In this document: positions 1 to 11,560 of the stretch, in pieces | Position numbering within the stretch: the first letter of the stretch is position 1 | How the letters are laid out: the number at the start of each line of letters is the position of its first letter | From: Vigna angularis | Taxonomy: Eukaryota > Streptophyta > Magnoliopsida > Fabales > Fabaceae | Direction of reading: 5' to 3' | Length of the DNA stretch: 64,000 nt | NCBI RefSeq assembly: GCF_016808095.1 | Contig: NC_068972.1 | Coordinates: forward strand, 682,001 to 746,000 | Made by a program: the position numbers and the translations under genes | The notes under the pieces: generated by a model | What the model saw: the letters and a program-made list of their open reading frames with translations, nothing else | Told to the model about the DNA's origin: nothing | Database searches by the model: none

Positions 1-103
1 CTTTGGAATGTATTATATTTCAAATGTATAAGCTAGTGAAAAAGAGTAGTTAAAAAGTTCAACAGGGAATCATTATGTTTATTGCTAAATATTACTGGTT
101 TGT

Positions 104-177
104 ATTTGCTTTTGGAATGTATCATATTTCAAATGGGGATATTTGCTTTTGGAATGTATCATATTTCAAATGGGGAT
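104..177. repeat. 37-bp tandem duplication
   Basis: Two head-to-tail copies of a 37-bp unit starting ATTTGCTTTTGGAATG, at 104 and 141. A third, partial relative (CTTTGGAATGTATTATATTTC-like) lies at the window edge, positions 1-25. It sits in an intron, or upstream, of the coiled-coil gene that follows. No function is visible. Confidence 0.85.
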
Positions 178-720
178 TTCATTGTACGTCTACTTATCTA
201 AGCTGTTGTTCTGTATGTCAATTCTTTAAATGTAGTTTTTAAGTCTAATTCAACCTCAAAACTAACTTGTAAGTAATATTTACATACATTTATATACTAT
301 GATTTGGTCATGTCTTTAATCAATATGGGATTTCCAACCCATTCTATCACACTGAAGACTTGACATCTCAAGCTTGTGACTGTATATTGTGGGTGGTACC
401 ATAGCAGGTGGTATGATAAGCCTATGAGAGTTTTGGTAGGATAAACTCTAATACCATTTTAGAAAGTGAACTTTAAATTTAATTCAATCTCACAAAACTA
501 AAGTGTAAAGTGAGGTTTGCATCTATTTATATACTAAAATTTGACCCTATTTCTAGTCAAATTAGGGTCTCTTAACAAAAGTGATATATGAACAATGTGA
601 TCAATATTGATAACAGCTTTATTGCATTAACATCTGGAGTTTATATGTAATTGTTTTATTATTTTGTTCTTTCTTCATAGGTTATGCTGGATATTTTCCA
701 GAACGTATTAATTTGCATTC

Positions 721-870
721 ATACATATATATATAGATACATAGATACATAAATATACATATATAGATACATACATATATATATACATACATACATATAT
801 CTACATACATATATATATGTATGTATGTATGTATGTATATGTATATACATATACACACACACACACACAC
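721..870. repeat. Compound TA/GATA/CA microsatellite
   Basis: About 150 bp of mixed ATAC, ATAG and TA steps ending in a pure (CA)n run at 853-870. It is intronic to the coiled-coil gene. The open frames across it are low-complexity artefacts. Confidence 0.85.
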
Positions 871-1050
871 CCTTAAATTGGTTCACTTTTATTTGGGGGC
901 TGTGGTTGATTAAGTTTGTAGTGACATGATCAATTTCCTTGTGTGCATAGGAGCCAAGACCATAATGAAAAACTAACATCTGCCTGTCAGTACTATGTCT
1001 TCCATCTATTGTAGGGGGACAACTGATTTTTCTTTCTTCCTCAATTTCAG

Positions 1051-3881
1051 GAACTGACAGCAGAGATATCTGAACTGCAACGTAAAAAAGAAGATCTTGA
1101 AGCTGAACTGAAAAAGGTATGACCATATTCAACTTTTTTTTTTTGTGGTGGTGAGAGTGGTAAATGATATTTGCTTGAGAAAATGGGTTTATTTATTATT
1201 TTCTTCATTTCTACTCATGCAATGTGATGATTTTTGTAATCTAGTTGTCTGTTTTATATCCTTGCGACTTATGGATTGATATTTGTTGAGGAACCTTGTA
1301 TTGCCTCTTTTTAACTTTGAACATGTGTAAGATTCTTTGGCCATTGAATGTGAATTTTGTTCTTCAAGTTTACTGCTAATAGCAATAAATGGTTGTTTGT
1401 CTTATTATATTGTTAAAACGACTCCAACTTTAATATATGGGATGCTGTTGGAGGAGTGGTGACGACTTTCATAACTAATTTATAAATAACTGAAATCTGG
1501 CATGAATTGTAGGTTAACACTTCTTTGGCTGCTGCTCAAGCACGACTATGGAATGTGAGGGAAGAGAGAGACCAGTTTGAGGAAGCAAACAATCAGATAG
1601 TTGAGCACCTGAAGATAAAGGTTCGAGGTTCTAATTTTCTATTCCACGTATGGTTGAATATTCCTGAATAGCTGAGCATCCAGGTTGTCTGAAATTTTGG
1701 TTTGACCTTGATCGACAGGAAGATGAGTTTTCAAAATCCATTAACTCATGTAAGGTTGAAGCAGATGTTATCAAAACCTGGATTAATTTTCTGGAAGATA
1801 CTTGGGTTCTTCAGCAGTCAAATGCAAAAACTAACGACAAGCTGGTCAAGTATGTAACTGAACTTAAGCAATGATAAATGTTTTTGCTGCCTGTAAAATA
1901 AACTAATTTGAGTATGACCCTGGATGTGTATATATTTATTATATTAGGAATAATTCCAATTTCACATATACTTAGTTGACTACATCCTTCAACAAGAATT
2001 CTATGGGCTATACTTACTCTTATTCTGCCTTTGCTCTTTATTTTTCACGAATTATTATTGACTTATCCTTACATTTTAAAGTGATGAATTGGAGAGACAT
2101 GAGGACTACTTTGTGAACTTGGCCATTCAACTTCTTACAGCTTACCAGGTACATACTACGCTTTACTGATTCAAATAATGGGTGTATGACCTGGTTTTTG
2201 CTTCCCTCCTGGTTTTCCCCCTTAGTAGTATGACCTGCTATGTTGTGTGCAGAAAGAGTTAGAGCCTTCTATTAACCATATTGGAACATTTGTCGTGAAC
2301 CTCAAGAATTTAAATCAGAGGTAATACCTTTTAAGGGTGTTTTGATTGTAAATTTCTTTGGGAGTACAGTATTTTCTCCATGTTAACAAAAAAGCTTAGA
2401 TTTTCTTGCTTCAATAAATGAACTGGTATTCAAATCATTGATATTTTCATTTGTCTATAAAGTATTAAGTTTTAATTTTAAAAATTTTCGTATGTGTGCT
2501 CTTGTGTGTATGTTTGTGTTGAGGATACAGGTTAGAGATGACACCCAATCCAGATACCGAGGATTCAGAAGGATTAAGTCCAAGGAAAAACCTTGAGGAG
2601 GAATATCTGACGTACGAGGCCAAGGTATATATGCATATCACTGGCTCGTTCATCTAGCAGTTTATTTACCTATTATTTTTATGATAACGTTTTTTTTTTG
2701 TTCAAGTGTGAATTTGGTTTTTGACTCAGCCTAATGGTAACATGCGATCCGTGTAACTGACCTTGAAGGCAGATCTTCGGCAGTTAAAAAAATGAACTGC
2801 ACCTTCTCCAGTTGTATCCAATAACCCACGAGTTTTAAAACTGTATTTGCTTTTTTTTTTTTTTTAAATAAAAAACTTTAAACATTTGAATCGTGAGATC
2901 TCTTGAACTACACACGCTGCAGATTTAAAATGAACTACAGGGTATCCAATTCGAACTGACTTATCCTAATAGGATAAGACTATCAGTGTTGTGGGCTTGT
3001 ACTGATTTATCCTAATAGGATAAGACTATCGGTGTTGTGGGCTTGTCTCCTTAAATGAGTTTGATCTTCTGATATCTGTTGTATGCTGCATGCTTTGTTC
3101 ATGACGAAAACAATGGAGTAGTGATATGATTTGCTTGGATTTGTTGATGGTTTTCTTTCGTTGCTTCAGATTATTACCACTTTCAGTGTTGTGGATACTA
3201 TGAAACAGCAGTTTTACGCTCAGCATGGGAAAGTTTCCAGGTTGTGTTTTCTTTCTAGATTAACTTTACTGGGTGGCTTTATTAACTGAAGAATTGAACG
3301 GTTGGTTGATACAAGTTCAAAATAAATGTGTTGTGTAAATCCAGCTGAAATTTAGAATTTCTCTAACTGGTTTTCACCCAGACTCACCTTTTACAAACCA
3401 TTTTGTTCTCTCCCTGTGAAAAACATTTTCTCATTTATTGAATAGAAGATTATGGTTGCATCAGACACCTTGTACTGAATTTTTTCCTTTTGCCTTCACT
3501 TATTGGTCGCACCAATCCAGGAGCGATGAAGATAGAGTTAAAGAGCTGTTTGAGGCCATTGAAAAGTTACGAACTAAATTTGAGTCTATTGAGAGGCCAA
3601 TTCTTGATATAGAGAGTCCTGCAAAGGTTGAAACTCCACCTTCTGAGAAAAAGTTGGATGGTGCTCCGTCACTTTCTGCACCAGCTCATGGTGCACAGCT
3701 TTCAAAGCCTGAGACGGATGAACAGCCAAAATCATCTTCAGTTAAGGCAGACCAGCTATTAGACCATGCAGCCGAGTTAGCTAAGCTGGAATCTGAGATT
3801 GGAAGGGTTAGTGACGAGTATTCGTCAGAAGAAATTGGTGATTGGGAGTTTGATGAGCTTGAAAAAGAATTGGCTAGTTAG
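1051..3881 (+). CDS. Coiled-coil protein, C-terminal part (5' end outside window)
   Basis: Eight exons can be read in one continuous frame: 1051-1116, 1513-1620, 1719-1849, 2082-2148, 2253-2320, 2531-2624, 3170-3240 and 3521-3881 (stop TAG). All junctions are GT..AG and the phases agree. The first visible exon opens in phase 0 after an acceptor, so the start lies upstream of the window. The first exons are heptad-rich (ELTAEISELQRKKEDLEAEL) and predict a coiled coil. The middle part (ERHEDYFVNLAIQLLTAYQ) is helical. The end is acidic and Pro/Ser-rich (about residues 1-80 of the last exon) and finishes in an EEIGDWEFDELEKELAS tail. It resembles plant proteins loosely labelled myosin- or paramyosin-like, but I cannot name an ortholog or a function. 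No membrane segment is seen in the visible part. The gene is confident; the function is unknown. Confidence 0.85.
2955..3046. repeat. 46-bp tandem duplication with palindrome
   Basis: Two near-identical 46-bp units at 2955 and 3001, differing at two positions. Each contains the perfect palindrome TTATCCTAATAGGATAA. It lies in the intron between the sixth and seventh visible exons of the coiled-coil gene. Confidence 0.9.
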
Positions 3882-4310
3882 GTCAAATCTTATTTATGAG
3901 TAATTAAACTTGCTGTTGTATTTTTATAAGGAGGCAAGTTCAAGTATCATAAATTTGTAAGCATGGGTCGGTTGTTAATGAAGCCTCAGTTTGTATCCCG
4001 ATATCTTTTAATTTGTAAACATTAGAGCATAATTTCTTGATTCTTCTGTAAATTAATGAATATGTAACATGTAGACCAGTCGAAAAATTATTTGTAACAA
4101 TCAGTATGGTTACCCTAGAACCGTTACATCGAATGACTGGAAAAGTTCTTATGTCATATTTTGTTTTTGGTTAGTACCCACCTTGCATTCTTTTATTGGT
4201 TGAAAAATTGCAAAATTAAGTTATATATGTAATTTTTCTCTAACAAATTTTAGTTAACAGTAGTGTTAAAAAAGTCTGGTAACATTTCTCTTTGAGCTTT
4301 CTACATTTAT

Positions 4311-4675
4311 GGCATGTTTGAAAAAGATAAAGAGAATTTAGATAGAAATCAAAGAGTAAAAAATAAGGAATATAATAAGTGTTCCTCCCTTTTTAACAGA
4401 GTTCTTTATTATTTTTAGAAGTGGAGTGAAAATTAAACTTTGTACTGTATTTTTTTTTTTAAAATAGAGCTGTTTATTATTATTTTATCATAAAATAAAA
4501 TAAGAAATATAGCAAGTGTTTCTCCTTATTTTATAGTGTTTCTTTATTATTTATTTCCTTCTAATTTCTCTTCGAAATAAACAATGAAAATTTGAATGTT
4601 TTATCTTTTTCTTGTTTTTTTTTCTTTCTATTTCTAATGAATTTATATGCAAATAAACCTTGTTTCGAATGTGCC
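4311..4675. mobile_element. Possible degenerate foldback/MITE-like element
   Basis: The left end begins GGCATGTTTGAAAAA. The right end, read on the other strand, begins GGCACATTCGAAACAA, giving an imperfect terminal inverted repeat. Inside, a block of about 55 bp around 4361 is repeated at about 4498 (AATAAGGAATATAATAAG against AATAAGAAATATAGCAAG). No target duplication is clear. The rest of 3882-6656 shows no gene; it is AT-rich spacer plus the MAKR promoter. Confidence 0.35.
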
Positions 4676-5819
4676 TAATGTTCAAAGAACCCTTCTAAGT
4701 ATAGCCGGAAATTTTTGCCTGTGAACTCTGTACCTAACATGCAAAGCACGGAACATACACCATGTAGCTGCTAGTCAATCTAGTTAATGTGATTCATAAA
4801 ATCAATTCATGAATCTATCCATGTAAATGCACCGGGTGTATTATTAGCCTTGAGATGGATGTTGCTATATTTGATTAGGCAACAAAGAAATTATTGGCTC
4901 AACGAGACAATTTTGGTCCTTTTTTCTCTCAATCTGATGTAACAAAAGTAAAGTAATGTTTTTTTTTTTTTCTGATAGAGATGCAGTTTAATCAATGTTG
5001 ACATTATATTATAATGTATAAGTAGGTTTGAGAAAATAAATGAAAATGCTTGACAACCTAACTTGGCGACAAATTGGGCATGAAAGTAAGGTGGGCATTA
5101 GCATAGGTCCTGCATTGACAGAAAGAACCAACCATTTGGTGGTGTTTTGTTAGCATGTTGGCAAATAATAATCTGAAAGAAATTGCACAGAGGGGGAAAA
5201 AAGAGGAAAAGTTAGGAGCTTATCGTTTTGCTTGCGACTAAAAAATATAAAAGGGAAAAGGATGATAAACTCAAAAGTAGGCAGGAGGAGTGTGTTAAAA
5301 GATGATGACAAAGAAACTCTCGAGCTTTGCAGGCATTCCGGCCTCAGTCTCTTCTCCCACCATTGCTTGTCGGGTCATGTGTTGCTCATTCTTCTTCACT
5401 CTCTGCATTCACTATAATACTTTATTCACTTACCACACAACTTCATTTTTCAAAGTCAAATTAATAAACACAAAAGAACACACCAATAATTTCAAAAAGA
5501 TGCCCATGTTTTGCACCCGTGTACACCAAAAGCTTTGCCAGGGCTTTTCCCGTGTGCAATTATTCACTAAAGTGCGTTAAAACAAAGGCAGGAATCCAGT
5601 TAAAAGTTCCAAAATGTATGCTGTGGTTGTTCTTCATTAACTCATTTTGGTGCACAGCACAATGATAAGTAGTTAAGTACTGACATGAATGCCAAAGTGC
5701 ATGCCCCCAGACATATCTTTTTCATAAACCCATTTTTCTTGCATGGGAAATCGCTAGTGTTACACAAAGTTCCAAAATAGGCTCTTTAATTCACAGACCA
5801 TCTTTCCCATAGATCAAAA

Positions 5820-5960
5820 AAGTGAGTCCAAGTCTACTATGAAAGTGAAAAACCCATTACCTCATTGTATTAAGGTTTTGAACAATTAATTATGTCAGTT
5901 CCTTACATGATTAGGCTCGTATATCATTTGGTACTGTGTCTCCCAATAAAACTCATCTTC
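5820..5960. repeat. Diverged dispersed repeat, related to 8547-8690
   Basis: Contains CCATTACCTCATTGTATTAA followed by GGTTTTG, closely similar to CCATTAACCTGTTGTCTTAA + GGTTTTG at about 8612. Both follow an AGTCCAAGTC/ACAAGTCCCA-type motif. This arrangement resembles old LTR or small non-autonomous retroelement ends seen in legumes. Family assignment is uncertain. Confidence 0.35.
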
Positions 5961-6656
5961 GATAACAACAAGTACCCATAATATCAGACTCAAATACTTT
6001 TGTTACTACTGCCAGGAGATTCCCAAATATTAATATCATGCAACAATCCCCTTCTGCTTAAAATGGCAACAATAAAACATTGGTTTTTGTTAGAAAGTAA
6101 TCAAATGAATGGTTACAATCATTATGTAATATGTTGATTCTAGCTTCCCATTGTGCAAGACTTCATCATGCCAACGGCACTAAGCAAGTAACCAACCTGC
6201 AGTGCGACACGGTGAAGTTTTTGGACACTTGTCTGCATTATTAATTTCTTGAGGAAACAAAATAATTTAAATCATGTCATGCTAGTTACCATTAGCAGCA
6301 AAAGAAGTATAAAAGTAGCAATCCCAATTAGAAATAAGCTACAATTTTATGTTGGGTGGGTCAGTGCTTCTCCCCGTAAGAAAATCAATGAGGTCCTAAT
6401 TTTACATTCGGATGCCTGCAGACAAACTCCTTCAATAATGACAAGACATGAAATAAAAAATAAAAAGCAACAAGATTAGAATACCACTAATTCCAGGATA
6501 CTACTGCTTTTAGAATAAATCATTCTTTGCACTTTCAAAAGAGGTACTATACCACTCTTCATTTTTCCATAATAAAAGCTCTGCAACCATTAGCTGGTAT
6601 CCCCTCATAAGAAGAAGTCCAAAATAGAAGAGTAGTACTGAAACTGAGAAGTAACA

Positions 6657-7760
6657 ATGGCTACAACACTCTTAGCATGTGACCCTGCAGATGATGATTA
6701 CATTGACATGGAAGTCAACTCATACTCCAACTTCTTCTGCCATTCTCAATCTTATCCACAGCCTAGAGAATTTGAGTTTCAAATGTCTTCCATTGTTCAA
6801 GAGAAAGAACCAACAACCTCCCCAGCTGATGAGCTTTTCTACAAAGGAAAACTCCTCCCTCTTCACCTCCCCCCTCGGTTACAAATGGTTGAAAAACTCC
6901 TTGAAAACTCAACCTCTCCTTTCCACAAAGAAAATGATATCTTTGAGGAGTTCTTTAGCACTCCTCTAGCCACTACCTACACAACACCAATTGCAGGCAC
7001 CCCATTTGAATCCTGCAACATCTCTCCATCAGATTCTTGCCAAGTTAGCAGAGAATTAAACCCTGAAGAGTATTACAACCTTGCCTACCCAACAGACACG
7101 AGTGGTGGATTTGTTGTTCAAAACCAGAAGAAGTCTTGGACAAAGAAACTGAAGCAGTCTTCACTAGGTTCCAAGTTGAAGGCTTCAAGGGCTTATCTCA
7201 AATCTTGGTTTGGAAAATCTGGTTGCTCATATGAAACCTATGCAACCTCAACCAAAGTTGCAGATGAAGGATCGGTTTCAAAGGCCAGGGAAATTTTAAA
7301 TATGAATGTGCAAGTGGCAAAGAAGAACCCATATGGCCAAATTCACAGGGACAGATATCAGTCCTCTAATTCTGTCATGAGAAGCTACAAAGAGAAGACA
7401 AGTGAGGATGGAAGTAACCACCACAGAAGGTCTTTCTCGGTCGGCATAAAAATTCTTCCAGGGAACAAGTCATCATCATCATCGTCATCGTCATCATCTT
7501 CATTTCTGTCTGGCTCAACTTCATTTTCATTTTCAAACAAATCATATGGATGCCAGGCTCGCCAGCTACTGAAAAGATGCAGCAGTGCAAATTCAGAGAT
7601 AGAAAATTCAATCCAGGGAGCAATTGCACACTGCAAGAAGTCTCAGCAAGTGTTCTCTTCAAAGAAGACTGCAAGCGAAGCAGGACTCTACTCGGTGTCT
7701 GCATCATCAAGAACCTCAGTTTGTGAGGATCATGAGAGGGTAGAGCTTTGGAGGGGCTGA
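6657..7760 (+). CDS. MAKR4: Membrane-associated kinase regulator, MAKR4-like
   Basis: Single exon, 367 aa, ending TGA. The ATG at 6657 gives MATTLLACDPADDDYIDMEV, the typical N-terminus of this family. Conserved blocks follow: PREFEFQMS (37-44), TSPADELFYKGKLLPLHLPP (54-73), STPLATTYTTPIAGTPFESC (101-120) and CQVSRELNPEEYY (128-140). A Lys/Ser-rich stretch at 158-188 (KKSWTKKLKQSSLG...SWFGK) matches the basic membrane hook of BKI1/MAKR proteins. NSIQGAIAHCKKS (317-329) matches the C-terminal segment that in BKI1 contacts the receptor kinase. A Ser run at 272-282 comes from a TCA/TCG trinucleotide repeat. Known family role: unstructured plasma-membrane proteins that bind receptor kinases; MAKR4 acts in auxin-linked lateral root formation in Arabidopsis. 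The MAKR4 assignment is from remembered similarity; another MAKR paralog is possible. Confidence 0.88.
   Translation: MATTLLACDPADDDYIDMEVNSYSNFFCHSQSYPQPREFEFQMSSIVQEKEPTTSPADELFYKGKLLPLHLPPRLQMVEKLLENSTSPFHKENDIFEEFFSTPLATTYTTPIAGTPFESCNISPSDSCQVSRELNPEEYYNLAYPTDTSGGFVVQNQKKSWTKKLKQSSLGSKLKASRAYLKSWFGKSGCSYETYATSTKVADEGSVSKAREILNMNVQVAKKNPYGQIHRDRYQSSNSVMRSYKEKTSEDGSNHHRRSFSVGIKILPGNKSSSSSSSSSSSFLSGSTSFSFSNKSYGCQARQLLKRCSSANSEIENSIQGAIAHCKKSQQVFSSKKTASEAGLYSVSASSRTSVCEDHERVELWRG
7470..7502 (+). repeat. TCA/TCG trinucleotide repeat coding poly-Ser
   Basis: Eleven serine codons, nearly all TCA or TCG, in an in-frame repeat inside the MAKR4-like gene. Such tracts vary in length between cultivars; here the frame is intact. 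Confidence 0.85.
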
Positions 7761-8546
7761 TGGGAATTGAAGAGTAGTTTTGCTTATTTTGTATTCTTCA
7801 CACATTGTCTTTCAATTCAAAAGTAACTTTGGTGAAAGATAGCTTCATTCACCAGCACTAATTTTAGAAACACTCATGGTTATCATGATGATGACTACAG
7901 AATGAGATTCTTCTGAAAATAAAATTCCAACTTTGTGCTATCATCTTCCAAGCCAAAAACTTTCCCCCCATATTTCAAGAATCACTTGGTGATCGAAACA
8001 ACCTAAACAGTGACAAATTTATTTTAATGTCTTTCTGAAATTTGGACCCTGTCAACTGAAAAACTGATTTGATCAATTATTGCACTATGATAGGCATCTA
8101 TATGCATACATCAAGCATTTTCATATGGATCTCAATACATAAGGAACAGTGAAAAGAAGAGTAGATTAAAAGTTTATCTTCTACTAGAAATCTCATTGCT
8201 TGTAAATGCTGTCAACTAGAATGGTGACAATGCAACAAGCACTATAAATGTTTGATACTTGATATTAAGAAATTGATTCTGTTTTGTTTTATCAATCATG
8301 AGAAAGAAATGATTAATGCAGGCACAGTACAGACATAATGAATGTAAGAGTAATGTGGACATCAAAACCTAATTGTTGAAGTGGAAAGCATAATAATATG
8401 TACAAATATTAAATTGAGAGAACAGGTACATTGCAAGATCTTCTGAAAAAGAAAAAGTTGGACATACAAAACAAATGAGAAAGTTAGAGGAATCTACTAA
8501 TGCAATCCCAGGCTCTCACTGACAGACAAGGTAGAGAATAGTGAGT

Positions 8547-8690
8547 ACAAGTCCCACGTTAAATAGAAATAAAAAAGTAAAGTACTATATAAAGGTGAAA
8601 GATCCATTAACCTGTTGTCTTAAGGTTTTGGATAGAGAATAGTGTCAATCTTTTGTATTATTGAACTCGGATCTCATTGGTGTTTGTATT
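8547..8690. repeat. LTR/TRIM-like remnant
   Basis: Reads ACAAGTCCCACGTTAAATAG, then TATATAAAGGTG, then CTTAAGGTTTTGGATAGAGA and a stretch ending GGATCTCATTGGTG. This order (AAGTCCCAC motif, TATA, TTAAGGTTTTGG) is typical of short retroelement ends common in legume genomes. No second LTR or primer-binding site was found. Apart from this and the foldback element at 10.2 kb, 7761-11560 shows no gene. Confidence 0.4.
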
Positions 8691-8704
8691 TTTCAGGTGG
8701 ACCT

Positions 8705-8780
8705 CCTTCTTAATAGACGCAACAAAACAATAGTAGTAATCCTTCTTGATAGACCCAACAAAACAATACTAGTAACTCAG
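8705..8780. repeat. Short imperfect tandem duplication
   Basis: The phrase CTTCTTAATAGACGCAACAA plus AACAATAGTAGTAA is followed at once by CTTCTTGATAGACCCAACAA plus AACAATACTAGTAA. This is a unit of about 38 bp repeated twice in intergenic DNA. Confidence 0.7.
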
Positions 8781-10175
8781 TTGTGTTCAAATGATGGCAA
8801 GAAATAAAGAACACCAATCTTTTCATGTCATTTGCCACTGAATTGTAATTGCTTATCTGTCAGCTTTGATCATCTAATTCTCCATTAATTTTATGAGGTT
8901 TCCTTAATGAATAAATAAATGTGATTGCCATACTGCAATTTTTGTAATAAATAAATGTCTTTTAAAATTAAAATACATGTTTCTTAGGTCCTTTATAAAT
9001 TCTATTATCAGAAACCAAGAGGGTCACAATCATTATGATTGTTGAAGCCCACATGTCTTCGTCCCTTGGCTACTACTCTAAGACATTTACTGGCTTCTAG
9101 TTTCTCTGTGAAGAAAATTTCTTGACCATTAAAGTAAGCTTATTCTATTATAATGCAAAAAGCTTGTCAGAGCAACTGAGAAAGAAGAAAAAAGAAGAGT
9201 TAGGAGGAAGTGAACTTCATACGTACAAGAATATGTTAAAATATTCACACTTGAAGTATAAAAGGATCCTTCAGTGCAGACAAGGTGACAAACAGCTTTT
9301 CAGGTGGTTCTATTCTGATTTCTTTAAGTTATCAGATGTTTGGCAACTTTGTAGCTATGAAATATATTTTATGTATAATGTGGATGCCTTCAAGAATCTC
9401 TATTTTTTTGAATTTTAATATATGACAACTGCTTTCAACTTTGGTATTCTGGGTCCTCAAAATTTGCCTATTCTGAATAGATTTTTGTTGTGTCAGCTCC
9501 TTATATTCTAAGCACAAGTTATCATAAAGCTTGTATGCATAGAGTAATGTAACATCTCTTGAGAAAAGTCACTCCCTTAAATAGATTTCAATACATAATT
9601 CTCCTTTTGCTTTCGTTTTTGTGTAATTTTGTATGTGTTTATTGTGCAGATAGTGGTTTTAATGCTGTTAAATTCCATTGAGATCCACGCTACTCCTCTT
9701 CAAAATTAAATAAATCATTCAGGCAGGCTACTTTTAACATTCAGTGTTCCTATTCGATCTCACGATTTCAAAGGTGACAAAGTTATTATTTTTATTTTTA
9801 CTTGACTCGAAACTTGTGATCACCAACTAACTATTGTACTAACACTTCCCTTATGAAGTTAATCACTTATTATAGTGTAGTCAATAGAGCACTGGAGAGA
9901 TTTTCATGTTAAAGTAGCAGCCATTGTTGTCCTATCAGCTGTCAAATATTAGGTTTTCAATGTTTCCATGTGCTACAACTTGAAAAAACAGAAGAAAAAA
10001 AAACTGTAAGCTATTGCTCACTTTTATTATTTGATAAATTTAATTTATAAATAATGAAAGCTTATGTATGAGATTAAATACGAGATTTGTTCAACTTTAT
10101 TAACCACGAGTAGGCTTTATTCTGTGTTCATCATTTTTTTTCTTCAAAAAATTCCTTACTCGTGTTATTTTTTTT

Positions 10176-10364
10176 GGATAATTATACTTTGACAATATTT
10201 TTTTGACAACATTTTAATAACATCTACGTGTCATTCTGTGATTGATCCATGTTGGTATTTATGATTATTATTATTGATTGTGGAGTAATTTTGAACCAAT
10301 CACAGAATGACACGTATATGATATTAAAATATTGTCAAAAAATATTGTCAAAATATCATTATCC
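10176..10364. mobile_element. Foldback MITE (Mutator-type?)
   Basis: A 189-bp hairpin with inverted arms of about 70 bp. The left arm starts GGATAATTATACTTTGACAA and the right arm, read in reverse, starts GGATAATGATATTTTGACAA. Both arms run through TTTGACAA, then ACGTGTCATTCTGTGATTG. The flanks are TATTTTTTTT on the left and TATTTTTTTA on the right, which fits a 9-10 bp target duplication, but both are T-rich and so weak evidence. No coding capacity. Confidence 0.8.
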
Positions 10365-11560
10365 TATTTTTTTAGAGTTAAATATGTTTTTTTTATATAA
10401 CTTTTGACTTAAAATTATAATTTATCTTTATTTAAAATTTCGTCACATTTTTTGTTTTTAAATTTTAAAAATAAAAATAAATATAATACTTTTAATTCAA
10501 TCATATTCTACTTTTTGATATTTAAGTTATTTATAATTCTTACTTTAATATTTGTTAAAAAATATTAATATTTAAATCATTCATTTTTAAAATTTAAAAA
10601 CTAAATATATATCAAAGTTTCAAAAATTAAAAACTTTAATATTTTAAAACATTTTTATCCATTATGACTAATTATCGTTCTGTTTTAAAACTAGCTGCTC
10701 CATCCTTTTTCGTTTTTTTTACTTCATCACTGTGTTCTTCTTACTCCTAAATTGGTAGCAACTGTGTAAATTAAATTATTTTTTATAATAAAATTCTTTA
10801 ATTGAGATTCTATGCAACATAAACTATTTAATTTATTATCATAAATATTGAAAACAACGGCCATCTTAGTATACCACTATAATATTTTCAAAGTTGGCTG
10901 CTACACGTCGCTACTAGAAATGGATAACTGCAAGCTGACACCACACTTTAGAAGAGCAGATGGTCAATCAGAGAACAAAAGCAAAACCTTCATTACAAAC
11001 TCAATCATACCCTTATCAGCAAATTGCAAACCTCGTTTTCACCTCACAAATTCATCAAAAATAAAAATAAAAATACAATAACAGGTATACTACTATTTCA
11101 TTCTGTATGAGCACTGCACATGATGCATGTATGAAGGGTCCAGTATGTAATCTAGGTAGTTGTAATGATTAGGCCTCAAGAAAATTGTAACAAAATACTC
11201 AGTAATGAACAGGATTGGCAGGTATATTTTGATAATACAACAATACATAAAGTGAAAGTTAAAGCAATGTTCAATTTATTTTCCTAGCAAATCACAACCT
11301 GGGATTAAGACACAGGTGCTTACATTCGCCCTGCAGTGCATCATTTGATAGTTACAATGATGATGAGAGCTTCATTCTAATTCCTCATGATCCTAGAAAA
11401 CCAGCAGCAGCAACAGCAGCATTAGCTGCAGCTAAGTCTGAGAGAACAATTTCCTGTACAGTGAACTCTTAAGTGGTAGAATGGGGAAACTCTAAACACC
11501 TGCATCCATTTTGCAACAATTTGTTCTTCATGATCCCCTTTGTAGGTTGCAAGTTCAAGA

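Noticed and set aside
719..1132. Minus-strand frame of 137 codons
   Set aside because: Runs through a compound microsatellite and antisense over a spliced exon; Tyr/Ile/Val repeats are artefacts.
5505..5570. Inverted repeat around TTGCACCCGTG / CCCGTGTGCAA
   Set aside because: Only about 10 bases pair, with mismatches; likely chance.
5232..5580. Two overlapping plus-strand frames as a small gene
   Set aside because: No family, no conserved motif, low-complexity ends and no splice-supported extension.
7375..7710. Minus-strand frames rich in Asp or Met
   Set aside because: Antisense shadow of the poly-Ser repeat in the MAKR4-like gene.
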